A DNA stretch of 64,000 bases from the NCBI RefSeq assembly GCF_026151205.1, contig NC_087073.1:12183578-12247577 (forward strand). The letters are read 5' to 3'. Shown here one piece after another: positions 53,301 to 64,000 of this stretch. Both the position numbers and the translations under genes were made by a program. The notes beneath the pieces are model-generated. The model worked only from the letters and a program-made list of their open reading frames with translations, searched no databases and was not told the origin of the DNA. The stretch is from Bolinopsis microptera. Lineage: Eukaryota; Ctenophora; Tentaculata; Lobata; Bolinopsidae. Positions within the stretch are counted from its first letter, which is position 1, and the number at the start of each line of letters is the position of its first letter.

Positions 53301-56300
53301 TTAACTGAATGCCGTGAAATATGTCCATTTCTATCTCACGATCCCTCAATGTTTAAAATAAGGAAGGAGTTTTCTGCAGAACCCGGTTCCAACACCTGGT
53401 GCCTGTATCTTTGAAGCTTTGACTAAACTCTCCCAACAGCCCTACTTTCTCAGGGTAATGTGTCAGAAATCTATAGATTGGGTGTTGTAAGGCTTGTATC
53501 CCAGTCATTCTGGCAAGAGCTGTAAACTCCCATCGTGATTACGATGGTTATGGCGTTTTGTAATTCGCTGGTGACAAGTGCAAGAAAAGGGAGGAGAATG
53601 CTTTGAATAATTTGACACTTAGAAGCTAAACTCCCAAACATCAGATATTTTACCACCGGATGATCCTCTTTGATACGCATCAAAGTAAAAAGATTAACTA
53701 AACATTTAGTATTTACCAATTTCCAAAGCTTTGGCAACCAAGGTTTAGCACTCACTGGAGTGATTGGATAATACAAGCTGAACTCATTCCGCTGATAGCC
53801 AGTAATGTGCCCGTCGCTGGAAAGCGTATTAATCCTCCTCTTACTAACAAGTCGCCTAAACAAGCTGCTAAAGGGTCTGACCTGGCCAGCTAATTAACAA
53901 GCCATTAACCCCCGATGTGTGGGCACCCTAACTCCAGCTCAATTAGACCGGGCACTTTCAACTAGATTCTAATTGCAGGCGAGACCAGAGCATTCTGCAG
54001 CACACTCTACAAAGTAAAACGGAGTATGTGCTGTGTGTCAAGATGACGCCCGTGCAGAGGCGATTACTCAAGCGGTTTGCTGCTGATATGGAGATAGATG
54101 GAGCGGTTAACCCCATCTACGCCTTTACTGTTCTTACCAAGGTTCGCTTTGTGATGAAAACCCAATCCATTATTCATTGAGTATAAAGGAGTATAAACCT
54201 AGAACATTAATCGTAAATGAATTGACAACACTTGGTATGGGGTTATATTTAAAATTGTAATTGGTTGAAATTGCATGATTATTATTCGACATCCAGGGGG
54301 CAATGACAAAATTTGGTGATGACACCCTAGTCCACAATTTGGTAAATTTTGGCTTGTTAACACCAAACTCCCAGATTTGGAACCACCCTGATGTATTACA
54401 AGAGGTGGTTGCATCCAGTAAGATTGATGATCTGGATGTGGACCTTCCCAAAGCCAGCACCAAGCTCTCACTAGAATGGGCACAGGATGAGTTAGTTGGC
54501 ATGAGAAGGGGAGTCGTCGAGGATGGAGCCAAAATGGTCCTTCTTCTGGGCATCATTGAAGAAGCTGTCGCTATTGGAGACAAAGTACGTTCACCGCGTG
54601 TGATGTTCAATTCGTAACCACAATATTCATTCTATGTGTACTACTGACTAGATGTGCGGTATTTAATGTACAATGTGCTATGTTTTATACATGCCAGTTG
54701 TATTTTCACGAATTTGTTTTGCATATTATATTTCAAATTATCTCAGGTGGTCGTATTTAGTCAGTCTCTCTTGACTCTGTCATTGGTCGAGAAGTTTCTT
54801 CAACAACGTTACCTGCCCGAAAACTGCTCTCAGAAGAATGACATCAGAAATTATTTCAATGGTGGCGAGGCTAATCCAACGGTAAGAGCTACTAGAAAAT
54901 CGAAATTTTTTGAATTCTAACTATTAGTTAATTTAGTTTTTGGCTGAAACCCTGTTCTGTCTATTTTTAGCATGTAATTTGATGTTGAAATTACAGTTCG
55001 AGCGCTAGTGTCTGTTTCCAGTTCTCAGTATTTTGTAATATTTTCAGATGCTTTATTTTATCATTCTACAGAATCGTTTAAATAATTACTTGAAGCAGAA
55101 ATCGTGGTATAATTTTATTGTACTTGACAACTATTCGCATTTCATAGCAGTCCGGACAAGGACCGAGCAGCCCAGAGTACCCAGCTCCGAAACAGCAGAG
55201 GGTAAAGTGGGCCAAAAACAAACACTACTTCCGACTAGACGGCAGCACCAACTCTCAGGTACTCTTAACATATGTATTAAAGCACCAAATTCGAGACTTG
55301 TAATTAAATATTCCCTTGTGCGTCCTGAGAGTGAGTCGTCTGCCCACTTATATCTTAAAATCCCATTATCAAACTCAATTTTCCGAGAATTTGTTTCCTG
55401 TGCTGTTCAAAAACCGAGTAAAACCAATCAACACATTGCGTCCAATATTTTGTTTCAGCTTGCACATCGTTTATACGATTCTGGAATCTAAATACTCTCT
55501 TTGTTGTTCTCGGGCAGGCACATTTCTTCTAAATGTTAATATTTTCTCGTTTTCTGTGATCTGTTTTAAACAGCCATGATGGTGATCAGGAAAATAGTTT
55601 GTTGCTAACTTCACTTCAAAAACAAATTAATTAATAGTCGTTAATTAGCTAATTAATCACCCCGCTAGGACCGAGAGCGGTTGATAAGGCAGTTCAATAA
55701 GAAAGGCGAGAGTGCTCTGGTGTTCCTCATATCAACGCGGGCCGGCTCTCTTGGAGTCAACCTTATCGGTTCAAATAGGTTAGATTTAATTTTGTATTAC
55801 TTTTTTATTACTTTTTTATTACTTTTTTATTACTCGTCTTTTCGCTACGAGACAGTATTTGATTGCTCATCCTTTTACAAGGGTGCTGTTAAGTTTCCCA
55901 TTTAGGCTAACTAATTCCAACCATTTTACTGTCTGTCTTTGTGGTTGAAGCGATGACAAGCTGCTTTCTATTTGAAATGATGACATAGGAAACGCCACAT
56001 TCCAATACTTTCGAACCCTACTTGTCAATGCCACATTTTGAAACTCTAACACTCCTCACCAGGGTGATAATTATGGATGTCTCTTGGAACCCTTGTCACG
56101 ACGCACAAGCAGTCTGCCGGATCTACCGCTACGGCCAGACCAAACAAAGCTATGTCTACCGGTTCGTAGCGGAGAACACGTTAGAGAGGACAATATACAA
56201 CAAACAGGTAGGTCTCTCCTGTTCCCCCGGCCTCGGGCAATTATCAAAATTATATCCCTAACGTTTGTAAGGTTTTGTTGCGTGAGTAAAGAGTGGTCGA

Positions 56301-59300
56301 GTCTTGACTTGCTCTCTTTTGGTACAGAGCCCGACCTTTTCAACAACAACCACATACCCTGCTCCACCGTGCTGCTTGTGTTGTACCGTCATTATTATAT
56401 CACTTTCCAATATAGAAGCGTAAAGGGAGTGTGGTTGTAACAGAACCTAGTGTATCGTGGTACTGCCATTAACTTGTGGACCTGTATTGTCAGTATTAAC
56501 TTTTCGAGCGGCTTTCAGTAAGAAAATGTGTTAAAAATATTGGCGATCTACGTATTTCAGTTCGAGACAACAAATGTCAAGACTGTAGTAACTGGATCTC
56601 GCATATCTTACGTGTAATACATAATATACTGCTGGTCCACATCTGCGAGATGTTGTTTTATTTTTGCAAAGCAGCAACTGCGTGTTATTTTGGCTTAGAT
56701 TGCATGCGGAGTCTACTTAATTGGTGTCCTGTTTACTTCTGTTTGAAGAGATGTTGTTGCCCCGCCTTTGCACCACCATTGCTCAGTTGTCAAGCACCCT
56801 GTTGTTTTAACGTCAGAACATGGTAGTTAGCAATAGGTCCACACTACAAGAAGCTGCTAGGCAGAGTATCTGTAGTTGTAGTTTAACAGCTCGTACCCTG
56901 TCAGATATCTGCAGTTTCTAACAGGTAATGGTACGTGCTAATTGTTCGGAAACCCTTCTCTCCTGCCTACCATTCCCACTAATTCCCTCTTCCAGACTCC
57001 TTCACAAAGTGTGTGATTTTGTTGCCGACTTGTAGTTCCCAGCTCTCGTTTCTCCCCTTCTGTAAGTCTTCTTCTGAAGTGCGCTTGACACTGACTCTGC
57101 AGTTCTTTTCCTAACATATTAGCAGTAGATATGTGTCGTTGGAACAGCTTTGCAACACCTCCCGCAAAAGGTGCTGACATTTTAAAGTGTGATTATTTGC
57201 AGTAAGGGTATTGTGAGCTATCTCTCTCTCTCGCTCTCTCTAGCTAAGACACCCGACCCGCTGCTGCTGCACAGGTCTGAGTGCTAATACCACGGCACAT
57301 AAAACGTAGTATTATATTATGCAGTGTGTAGTGCCTGGTTGTACTTGTGTCCTCCTCCTAGCTTGCCTTCTCTCACTCTCCAGCCAACTCCCCTCCACCC
57401 GCTTTGTTTCGCTAATCTAATTTGAATACCTGACTTTGTGCAGTGTACTTCTCCCCTGGTGTAGTAAAGGGGTACCTATACCCTGAACCCCGCCTCTAAT
57501 ACAACAATAGCATTTTATAGGTGGTGATCTCTCTTTAAAATAGTACATCTGTCTTTTTAATCGATCGGTAAGCAGTGACTGGATTGGCAGCAGTACCCCC
57601 TCTCTCTGGATTAGCAGTAGTACCCCCTCTCTCTGGATTGGCAGCAGTACCCCCTCTCTCTGGATTGGCAGCAGTACCCCCTCTCTCTGGATTGGCAGCA
57701 GTACCCCCTCTCTCTGGATTGGCAGCAGTACCCCCTCTCTCTGGATTAGCAGTAGTACCCCCTCTCTCTGGATTGGCAGCAGTACCCCCTTTAAAGAGAA
57801 TGGTATCTCCCCGGCTCTTGTAGTGCTGTGCTTTGTTACCTGCTACATTTATGTCGCGCCAATGCTCCTGTTCTGGACTCCATTTCGTTGTGATTCAATG
57901 AGAACTTGTATTGTATACTTGTAGCTTATACTTTGTAGTTTGTACATACTACTAACCCCCTCACAGGGTCCTTTGTCGTGGCTCTCTCTCTCTTAGCTTG
58001 TCGCCTCTCGTGAATTTGCATCTTTTCGTTACAATGTTCTTCAGATAATTCTATGAATTATAGCCTGACCCGAATTGTCGTGCAAGATCACATACTTGTC
58101 TAGTTTTTAGTTTCTTCCTCTCTTTTTGTTGCTTGCAGTCTGTTCCAAAACACTTACACACTACCCTGTACTAAGTTATAATGAGGACAGATGGAGGTTA
58201 GGTGAGACACTCAGTCCCCGGTGTTGCCACTTCCTGCTTCCTGGTCCCTCCCTGGTGTAGGGACATGATCAGGTTCCACATGTACAACAGGGCACCTGCT
58301 TACGTGGAGATCAACTATGTGGAGTACGATGAAGATGACCTCCTCAATCCTCATAGCTACCAGGTTTATAGCTACCAGGTTATAGCTTAGCTACCAGGTT
58401 CATAGTTACCAGGTTCATAGCTACCAGGTTCATAGCTACCAGGTTAAATCTCACTCAATCCTCATAGCTACCAGGTTCATAGCTACCAGGTTAAATCTCA
58501 CTCAATCCTCATATCTACCAAGTTCATAGCTACCAGGTTAAAATCTCACACAATCCTCATATCTACCAAGTTCATAGCTACCAGGTTAAATCATACACAA
58601 TCCTCATAGCTACCAGGTTTAAATCTATCTTAATCCTCACAGCTACCAGATTTAAATCTATCTTAATCCTCATGCTACCAGGTTAAATCTATCTTAATCC
58701 TCATAGCTACCAGGTTTAAATCTATCTCATTGTTAATGGCCATCAACTTAATAAATCTCGGACTGTATTCTGTAAGACTGTTAGTGTAGACACTAGACTG
58801 TAGGCCAGTTTTGTATGTGATTCTCGGTTTGTCCACTTACTGATTTAAAGAACTAGAATTCTCAGAATTTATATATGCCATGTTACAACCTTCCTCCTGT
58901 AAACTACTGTAATTATCGAAGACTACCTCCGTTCTCCACTCTACCTATTTGACCCAACAGACCAAATTCTCCTTAAAAATTGTCGCTTCTTTAACGAATT
59001 TTCCGTTGGTCAGCATACTTTTTCAACTCGCTATAAATTGTTGCTGATTAGGTTGGTCCTAGTAAATGAGGCGCATTGGTTGTTGTATAGTACTATGCCC
59101 ATTCATAACACTTGATAACATGACCATTCAGTTATAACCGATTCAAGGTTACGAGTTACATAATATGCAGTAATATTATATATATTTATTACACTATCTA
59201 CCCATCCATACGATCAAATGTTAGAATTTCTTAGAATATCGGCCCACAAAACTTAATGTACATTAACATTGTATCACTATTCAACATCTATAAATAATTG

Positions 59301-62300
59301 TATGATTTAAATGTACAAAGTATGTATCGATACTGATAATGAAAGTTATAATATATTTGTAACATATATTATCGCAGTAGACATTCCGTCTACATTCCGC
59401 AGTAGACATTCCGTCAACCCCCAGTCGACCAGCGATGTAAGATGTGATAGTCTCTGTCTAGACTTAAAGTTAAAGAGACTGAGAGAGAGAGAGAGAGAGA
59501 GACTGCCAGGCAGCGGCACTTAGTTGTTTTTTTGCTCCTTGATTTGTGTCCCACAGCAATTACCAAAAACCTCAAACTCTCCCTTGATCTGCAAATATAT
59601 CTGTCCAGTTATAGAAATACACAGGATTGTCATGGTAACTACAAAATATAATATCACGTCAGTTACACAGCAATAGTATCTAAAAGAATGCAGTTCAATA
59701 AATGTCACCATGCGAGACATTGCACACATTATGATTCAAGGTAAGCGTGAAGATATGTGCACTCAATTCTCACACCAAGCAGCAGGAATTGAGTCTGGGT
59801 ATTTGGATGGCGATATAAATTGCTCCACATTGCGAAGAGCACAGGAGAGCACAGGTAGTGGTACGAACTGGCCGGGTCCTTCCCTTCCCAGAAGTGTTTC
59901 AGAGGATAAGGACCGGGCATGTTTTGAGGCTTGGTGTCGTTAAGTGCTGCAACTGCAGAGAGTGCACACCACTAAGTGGTCTAATATCATGATCATCTCT
60001 CATCCCGCTGAATCCAGACTAGTTGGAATGTTTCACAAATAACTATTCAAGATAATAAGGTGACAAGCCCTGCAACATTTCGTTGGTGACTGGTGATTCT
60101 CAGTTCGGTGTGGCAGTTACATGGTTCCGTATTCATATATCTTGACACTGGCTGGTTCTCTTGCCACCGGTTCTGAAAATATAGTTACACAAACCTCCCT
60201 AACCTTGCTGACTTGTCAATACGTTAAAAGTCTACCAGCCGGCTAGTTAAGAATTGACACTGGAGCGTTTCCTGAGAATCCGGTGTTAGAGCAGGGTATT
60301 TAATTATGGCCTAGAAACATTGCCTGAAATATGTCTTCTTCTACCCCCTGCTCGATTTGCAGGGCAGTTAACACTAAGATTATCCGTCTTTCAGCATAAT
60401 CGAGGTTTTAAAGGCTTCAACATTTACTTTCAGCGTAGAAAATTTAAAAATAACTTGCTGGTCTAATTTCGCCTGTTCAGATTAAGATCTGAATTCTTAC
60501 ATCCTAGCGTTGACAATTGGCAACAGTTTTACAAGTTGACGGCTCGAAATTAGTCAGATTTACGTTAAGGATCGTCCGTCCAGTGCCTGGTGTATCCAGC
60601 TACCGGCGATTAAGAAGAACAATACCGACAAGAGAAATTGTGTGGGGTTCCCCACTAGTAAGTCCGTCAGAACAACCTGTAAATGAGCCTACAAAAGCCT
60701 GGTCCTTTGTCAGTTTTGTGCCCTACTTGTTCTTCTTCAGGACAAATGAAACACTAAATCTCATTACGCAACACGCCTGGTAAAGCCTTACTCCTCCCGT
60801 GGCTGCTAACAGTGCCCCTGAAAAGTTATACGGGTAGTGTAACACTATAATAATGTCATATTATACTGAGGACGTCAAATGTTGTTTCTCGTGGGAAAGA
60901 AGCAGCTGAAATATGAAATATCCGGAGTGAGAGAGATAGAGAGCGGGTGGCGAGAATTTGGTTCTAGTTTGCTTTGTGTGTGACGTAGAGGAAGCTCTGC
61001 ATCCACGGTTTTACTTTGCAATCTCATGTGTGTGACTGCAATGTATGCAGATTAACGTTTTTAAAGTACCAGCCGACGTATTTTGAGACGTTTAACAGGA
61101 TTTTACTTTAACTTAAAACTAACCCTGATAACAAGCTTATTACCAACAAAGTTAGTGCATATTAAATGTATATTATATTATACAGTAAATAAACCTGAGG
61201 TTGATCAGTTTCTAAGATTTCTCAGAAATACAATACGTCAACTGTCATGGTAACCCAACTCTATAGTGTTCCCAGTGGTACCAACTTTTACTGCCATATC
61301 TTACTCCCGAATAGGTGGCATGATGTGCTCACTTTCTGCGTGCAATTATAGACCAAAAGTTGACAGCTAGAATATTAGAATTTTGAGAATTTGTCGCACC
61401 CAAATTACTGAAATTGGATGACAGAGTTTAATGAGGTGGAGTTGACCACACATGTTGAATCCTTCACGTTTTTTGACCTGTTTTTACACGTCCCCCCTCC
61501 CTCCCAGATCACGAAGCAAGGGATGAGCAGTAGGGTGGTCGACGAGCAGAACGTGGAGAAACAGTTCACCAGTTCGGAGATCGTCAGCAATGCGGACAAC
61601 TTTGAGATGATGCCCGATGGCCCTGCCCTTGATCATGAGAACGATTGGAAAAATGTGGGTTTTTATTTATTGACTATCTTCACTTATCGTTTATTAGAAG
61701 TCTATTTTGTTTTAATGATGTGTTAATTAGGATAGAAATATGTGACCGGTTCACCACGCAACTTACCTTGTCGTGTAACTTATTCGGAATGTTTGCTTTT
61801 ATTGTGTAGAATATTCTGCGGCGAACACAGCACAAGCTAATCCGTAATACCGCACTAAAATAGAAATTAACTAATCGAATTCCGGAGTTTGGTGCCTGGC
61901 GATAATGCGATAACAAACTTGATAGCATTTTAAAATAACATCATACTTAAGGGTCTAATTTTGGACCGACATATGTTTTAATCTGGTCCTAAGTAGGAAG
62001 TTTAGCTGTAGAGTACTTTCCAAGGCTTCTGTAAATATCATAAGCATAAAACATTGCCAATTATGGTTATAAACTAGAATTCAGAAAGCCAATAACGGAA
62101 GGCCAATAACAGAAGAATTTTAACTTTTTATTGTTCACTTTCATAAAATCTTCCGGATACAAATTTTAATACTCCGTATCGTCGTCGATAGGTACTCCAG
62201 AAATTTGTGGCTTCAATCTCTACTTTATAACATATAATAAACAACGTTGCAATACTTAAAGTTTAACGTACAAATTAATTTATTATTCACTTTCACCCAG

Positions 62301-63545
62301 ACTATTCCTGAAATTGACGACGCAGTACTACGCACAGTCCTAGAATCACACCCAGATCTGCTGACTGCTGCTCCGTTTACTCACGAATCTCTCCTCCTCG
62401 AAAACAAGGTAACAATTGCCTTTTTAAGATTTGTAGTCAACCTGCTAGGAATATTTAGAAGTATGTATGGTATTCTGATTTCCTATAGGTTGCAAGAATT
62501 GTGGCCGTGATTATGACAATATACGGGTTACATTAGGTTTCGCTACTGTAATTGTTTGAAGGCATTATCCTTGTGGGGCTCCTCAATTATATCAGGGAAA
62601 TGTAAGAAAAAACTCTGAATATTTGTTGGTAAATATTTAATTGTTTGTAAAAATTTCTATAAATAGAACGAGAGGCTGACGCAAGAAGAGAAGATGTTGG
62701 CCAAAAAGAGTTATCAGTTTGAGAAGCAGATGAACAAAGGATTTGGGGGCTTCTCCAACACATATTCCAAGTAAGTGTGGCTTCTTGTGTCGCTTCCCTT
62801 AACAAATATTTCATGACGCCTTTCGCATGTTTTCACCGCTTGTCCGCACATTCCATAACTATTGTTTAGGATTCTAGCAGAACACGGCCGACTAGTGACT
62901 GCAGCCCCTAAGACGAGCACGTACGGACCCCCCATCAGGAAGAACGCTCCGCCAGCCCGGCCCCGATCTCCCCCCTTAATGACTAACAGACTCATCTTAC
63001 CGGGCCGTCCCGTGAGGAGCCGGACCCCCTCTCCCCCGCCCTTCCACGCCTGGAATACTACTCAGCAAATCAGCAAAGTTACGGACGTGCAGAAACAAAA
63101 CATGCAGGTCTCTGCCCCCTATCTAATGACTTTCAAAAATCCTACCAACCCCTATTTTGATGAAAGAGGCATACAGAGGCCCCAAGCTTCACCGTCTGAT
63201 TCCCGGAAGAGAAAACGTGATGAGCTTCTACAACGTGCAGTGGCTGCGGGAACGTTTGATTTTGACGCCCAGCTTGAGCCTAAAATCGACGGAGGAAGGT
63301 ACATTCAGATGACAGATACTCAGGAATGGAGAGGTGCTGGAGGGAGTGGAGCTCAGAATCAAGTGGTCGATGTACTGGATATTATAGATGAAGATTCGGA
63401 CACTTTGGAGCCCATGGAGATCCCCATTGCTGATATACTGACTAGTGGTATTAAACTGGGAGATATCGAGGGGTCAGATGGCCGGCCCCATACCAGTTGT
63501 ATTTCGGAAAGCCAGATTGTTTTAGTTTCAGATTCAGACGAGTAG
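44371..63545 (+). CDS. RAD54L2: RAD54L2 (ARIP4) Snf2-family chromatin ATPase, 20 exons
   Basis: Exons 44371-44448, 44590-44767, 44979-45261, 46188-46425, 47236-47360, 47551-47793, 48132-48277, 51106-51220, 51390-51552, 51680-51744, 53979-54141, 54375-54584, 54747-54881, 55148-55258, 55669-55778, 56063-56207, 61508-61654, 62301-62408, 62667-62770 and 62870-63545 join in phase: 3,543 nt, 1,180 aa. Order: acidic N-terminus; basic coiled RKNIRK segment (about 97-155); Snf2 ATPase with Walker A GLGKT (292-296), DEGH (447-450), [20 protein letters not shown] (773 on) and [11 protein letters not shown] (803-813). The adjoining wording ([50 protein letters not shown]) matches ARIP4 rather than ATRX or RAD54. 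The vertebrate protein is a nuclear DNA-dependent ATPase, androgen-receptor partner and SUMO-pathway factor. The C-terminus is shorter than in vertebrates (about 1,470 aa in total) and ends in a SIM-like IVLVSDSDE. No frameshift or missing motif. Confidence 0.96.
47236..51744 (+). other. RAD54L2: RAD54L2 helicase lobe 1 exons
   Basis: Six exons encode the first RecA-like lobe: [10 protein letters not shown] and the ATP-binding [18 protein letters not shown] (motif Ia), YVINDLLK and MILGYEMFRLL, the DEGH box with HRIKN, and [10 protein letters not shown] (motif III) leading to [10 protein letters not shown]. The 2.8-kb intron before the DEGH exon is the second longest of the gene. Confidence 0.95.
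48278..51105. repeat. RAD54L2 intron with a diverged internal duplication and C-run
   Basis: A block around 49110-49300 (CTTGCTTCACGATTTCAT, CACTCTCTGAA, GTCTATTGAGG, GTAGAGATCGAT) recurs in diverged form around 50690-50890 (CTTGCTTCATAATTTCAT, CACCTCTCTGAA, GTCTATTGCG, GTAGAGATTGAT). A run of 17 Cs lies at 49783-49799. No exon was found here. Confidence 0.5.
52037..52148. mobile_element. hAT-type MITE, copy 3 (internally deleted)
   Basis: A 112-base element with CAGTGGCGTAACG and CGTTACGCCACTG ends and part of the shared interior (GTTTTGCTCTAGAAACACCG, AAAATCACCTAATTTG). Flanks GTTAAGAG and GTTGAAAG match at 6 of 8 positions, consistent with a decayed 8-bp target duplication. It lies in a RAD54L2 intron. 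Confidence 0.82.
52736..53710. repeat. ~530-bp diverged tandem duplication in a RAD54L2 intron
   Basis: Both units open with GTCGGGGCCCTTT (about 52746 and 53277) and continue in the same order through GAAATATGTC-ATT, ATCTATAGATT, TTGTAAGGCTT, CAGTCATTC-GGCAA, TTTGTAATTCG and CCTCTTTGATA-GCATCAAAGT. The 130-codon reverse-strand open frame at 53471-53863 overlaps the second unit. It has no counterpart in the first unit and no recognisable domain, so I do not call it. Confidence 0.6.
54747..56207 (+). other. RAD54L2: RAD54L2 helicase lobe 2 exons
   Basis: Four exons carry the C-terminal RecA-like lobe: [18 protein letters not shown] (motif IV), [37 protein letters not shown] (motif V), and [19 protein letters not shown] followed by IYRYGQ (motif VI, arginine finger). 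The lobe is complete, so the ATPase should be active. Confidence 0.94.
57580..57790. repeat. 27-bp minisatellite, eight units
   Basis: Unit GGATTGGCAGCAGTACCCCC plus TCTCTCT, eight copies; units two and seven share the same A/T variants (GGATTAGCAGTAGTA), suggesting higher-order copying. Since 27 is divisible by 3, one frame reads GLAAVPPLS repeatedly, but there is no splice site or start that would make it coding. Confidence 0.95.
58265..58363 (+). other. exon-like segment in the RAD54L2 intron, possible alternative first coding exon
   Basis: From an ATG, 33 codons with coding-like composition ([33 protein letters not shown]) end at CAG|GTTTAT in phase 0, the phase of the next RAD54L2 exon (61508). 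A polypyrimidine tract with TGTAG precedes it. As an internal cassette the phases would not fit, because the previous exon ends in phase 0 and the only open frame needs one extra base. As a first exon of a short isoform it would fit. No homologue recognised. Confidence 0.35.
58340..58736. repeat. minisatellite of the exon end and splice donor
   Basis: The unit AATCCTCATAGCTACCAGGTT followed by AAATCTATCTT or AAATCTCACTC repeats about nine times with variants, interleaved with shorter TTCATAGCTACCAGG units. The first unit is the 3' end of the exon-like segment with its donor, so the array multiplies a CAG|GT junction. Confidence 0.85.
59479..59502. repeat. (GA)n microsatellite
   Basis: Twelve GA dinucleotides in a RAD54L2 intron; simple sequence. 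Confidence 0.95.
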
Positions 63546-64000
63546 TTTTTAGAGAGAGATTCTTAGTTTTTATGAATGAGGAGCGGATGAAATTAGCATA
63601 TTACTTTGAGGCATTTTACTTTTTAGATTTCCCCTGGAAGGATTATTGCAACTTTATTTGACTGTTGAGCAGTGGGGGAGGTGCCTGAACCCGCAAAATA
63701 ATTACCATTATATTTAACGTTATTGACTGTAATATTTGATTATTCTTGATACTAATTTGTATGATATTTCATCGCGAGCTTTTATTGAATTTACTAATAC
63801 CATACTGAATACTGATGAGTAATGCATAGTAGAATCATGTCTCATCAACTTTTGTTTTGCTTATCCCCTGGTCGTTATTCCGACTGGTGATCTAGATAAA
63901 AATATGGGTTAGGCCATGATGAAATTAAAAACTTGCTTACATCCTAATGAATAAATTTGACATAACAAAGCTTATCAATGGGCTGTGTCTCCACAAGTAA
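63546..64000 (+). other. 3' UTR and flank of RAD54L2
   Basis: AT-rich sequence after the TAG stop, with no further exon. The transcript end probably lies near the AATAAA at 63950 or beyond it. Confidence 0.5.
63950..63955 (+). terminator. candidate poly(A) signal AATAAA of RAD54L2
   Basis: A canonical AATAAA about 400 bases after the stop codon and the only one seen downstream of it within the window. An earlier cleavage site with a variant signal cannot be excluded. Confidence 0.4.

Larger units (their letters stand above)
56208..61507. other. 5.3-kb RAD54L2 intron, repeat-rich
   Basis: Contains the two minisatellites, the (GA)n tract and the exon-like segment listed separately. The reverse-strand frame at 56938-57180 and the + frames near 59710 and 60517 lack motifs and splice context; no other gene identified. 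Confidence 0.45.

Noticed and set aside
53471-53863. 130-codon reverse-strand open frame in a RAD54L2 intron
   Set aside because: Lies in a diverged tandem duplication, the other unit does not keep the frame open, and no motif was recognised.
56071-56440. Open frames overlapping the RAD54L2 motif VI exon on both strands
   Set aside because: Shadows of the real coding exon at 56063-56207.
57575-57823. GLAAVPPLS repeat protein
   Set aside because: 27-bp minisatellite inside a RAD54L2 intron, with no acceptor or donor in frame.
44371-63545. ATRX or RAD54 rather than RAD54L2
   Set aside because: The basic RKNIRK segment resembles ATRX, but the wording around all helicase motifs and the post-helicase [12 protein letters not shown] and HESLLLENK blocks match ARIP4.

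Overview
This is a piece of an AT-rich, intron-rich animal nuclear genome. It has GT-AG spliced genes, introns up to about 5.3 kb, a single-exon seven-transmembrane receptor, a PHD/endonuclease/reverse-transcriptase LINE, a tRNA-derived SINE, many short inverted-repeat (MITE-like) elements and a patch of TTAGGG repeats. There is no bacterial-style operon, phage or CRISPR array. The gene set (RAD54L2/ARIP4, CCDC86, mitochondrial acyl carrier protein, RhoGEF, C2H2 zinc finger, class A GPCR) and repeat content suggest an early-branching invertebrate such as a cnidarian. That placement is inference; nothing here proves the species.

Layout. 1-2.2 kb: intergenic short repeats. 2.2-3.3 kb (+): intronless class A GPCR. 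3.6-4.7 kb: two apparently identical 367-bp elements. 5.3-23.9 kb (-): a 20-exon gene reconstructed here by joining exons whose splice phases all agree (2,307 nt, 768 aa). It encodes an N-terminal C2 domain, a divergent Dbl-homology (RhoGEF) domain and an acidic/Ser-rich tail. Its introns hold a SINE, MITEs, palindromes and tandem repeats. Its 4.1-kb fourth intron contains, on the opposite strand, a complete C2H2 zinc-finger gene (21.5-22.5 kb). 23.9-25.5 kb: probable upstream region of the RhoGEF, with an array of TACGAT/ATCGTA palindromes and a duplicated CACGTG palindrome. 25.5-28.3 kb: a 2.7-kb non-coding element with ~40-bp terminal inverted repeats, four to five ~303-bp satellite units and many copies of a TTTGTCACA motif. 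28.7-36.7 kb: a LINE remnant flanked by oppositely oriented arrays of a TGAGGCTAAC motif, plus exon-like fragments that I cannot name. 36.7-41.7 kb: inverted-repeat elements, a hAT-type MITE family with an 8-bp target duplication, GC-rich sequence, TTAGGG repeats and a second LINE fragment.

The right third carries three + strand genes: CCDC86 (3' exons only, 41.8-43.1 kb), an intronless mitochondrial acyl carrier protein (43.5-43.9 kb) and a 20-exon RAD54L2/ARIP4 Snf2-family ATPase (44.4-63.5 kb; 3,543 nt, 1,180 aa, all phases consistent). No functional pathway links these genes. The zinc-finger protein (SUMO-acceptor-like motifs) and RAD54L2 (three SUMO-interacting-like motifs) could both belong to SUMO-dependent chromatin regulation, but that is speculation.

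The least familiar content is the 2.7-kb satellite-bearing element, the inverted motif arrays around the LINE, and the C2-DH protein whose DH domain lacks key residues.
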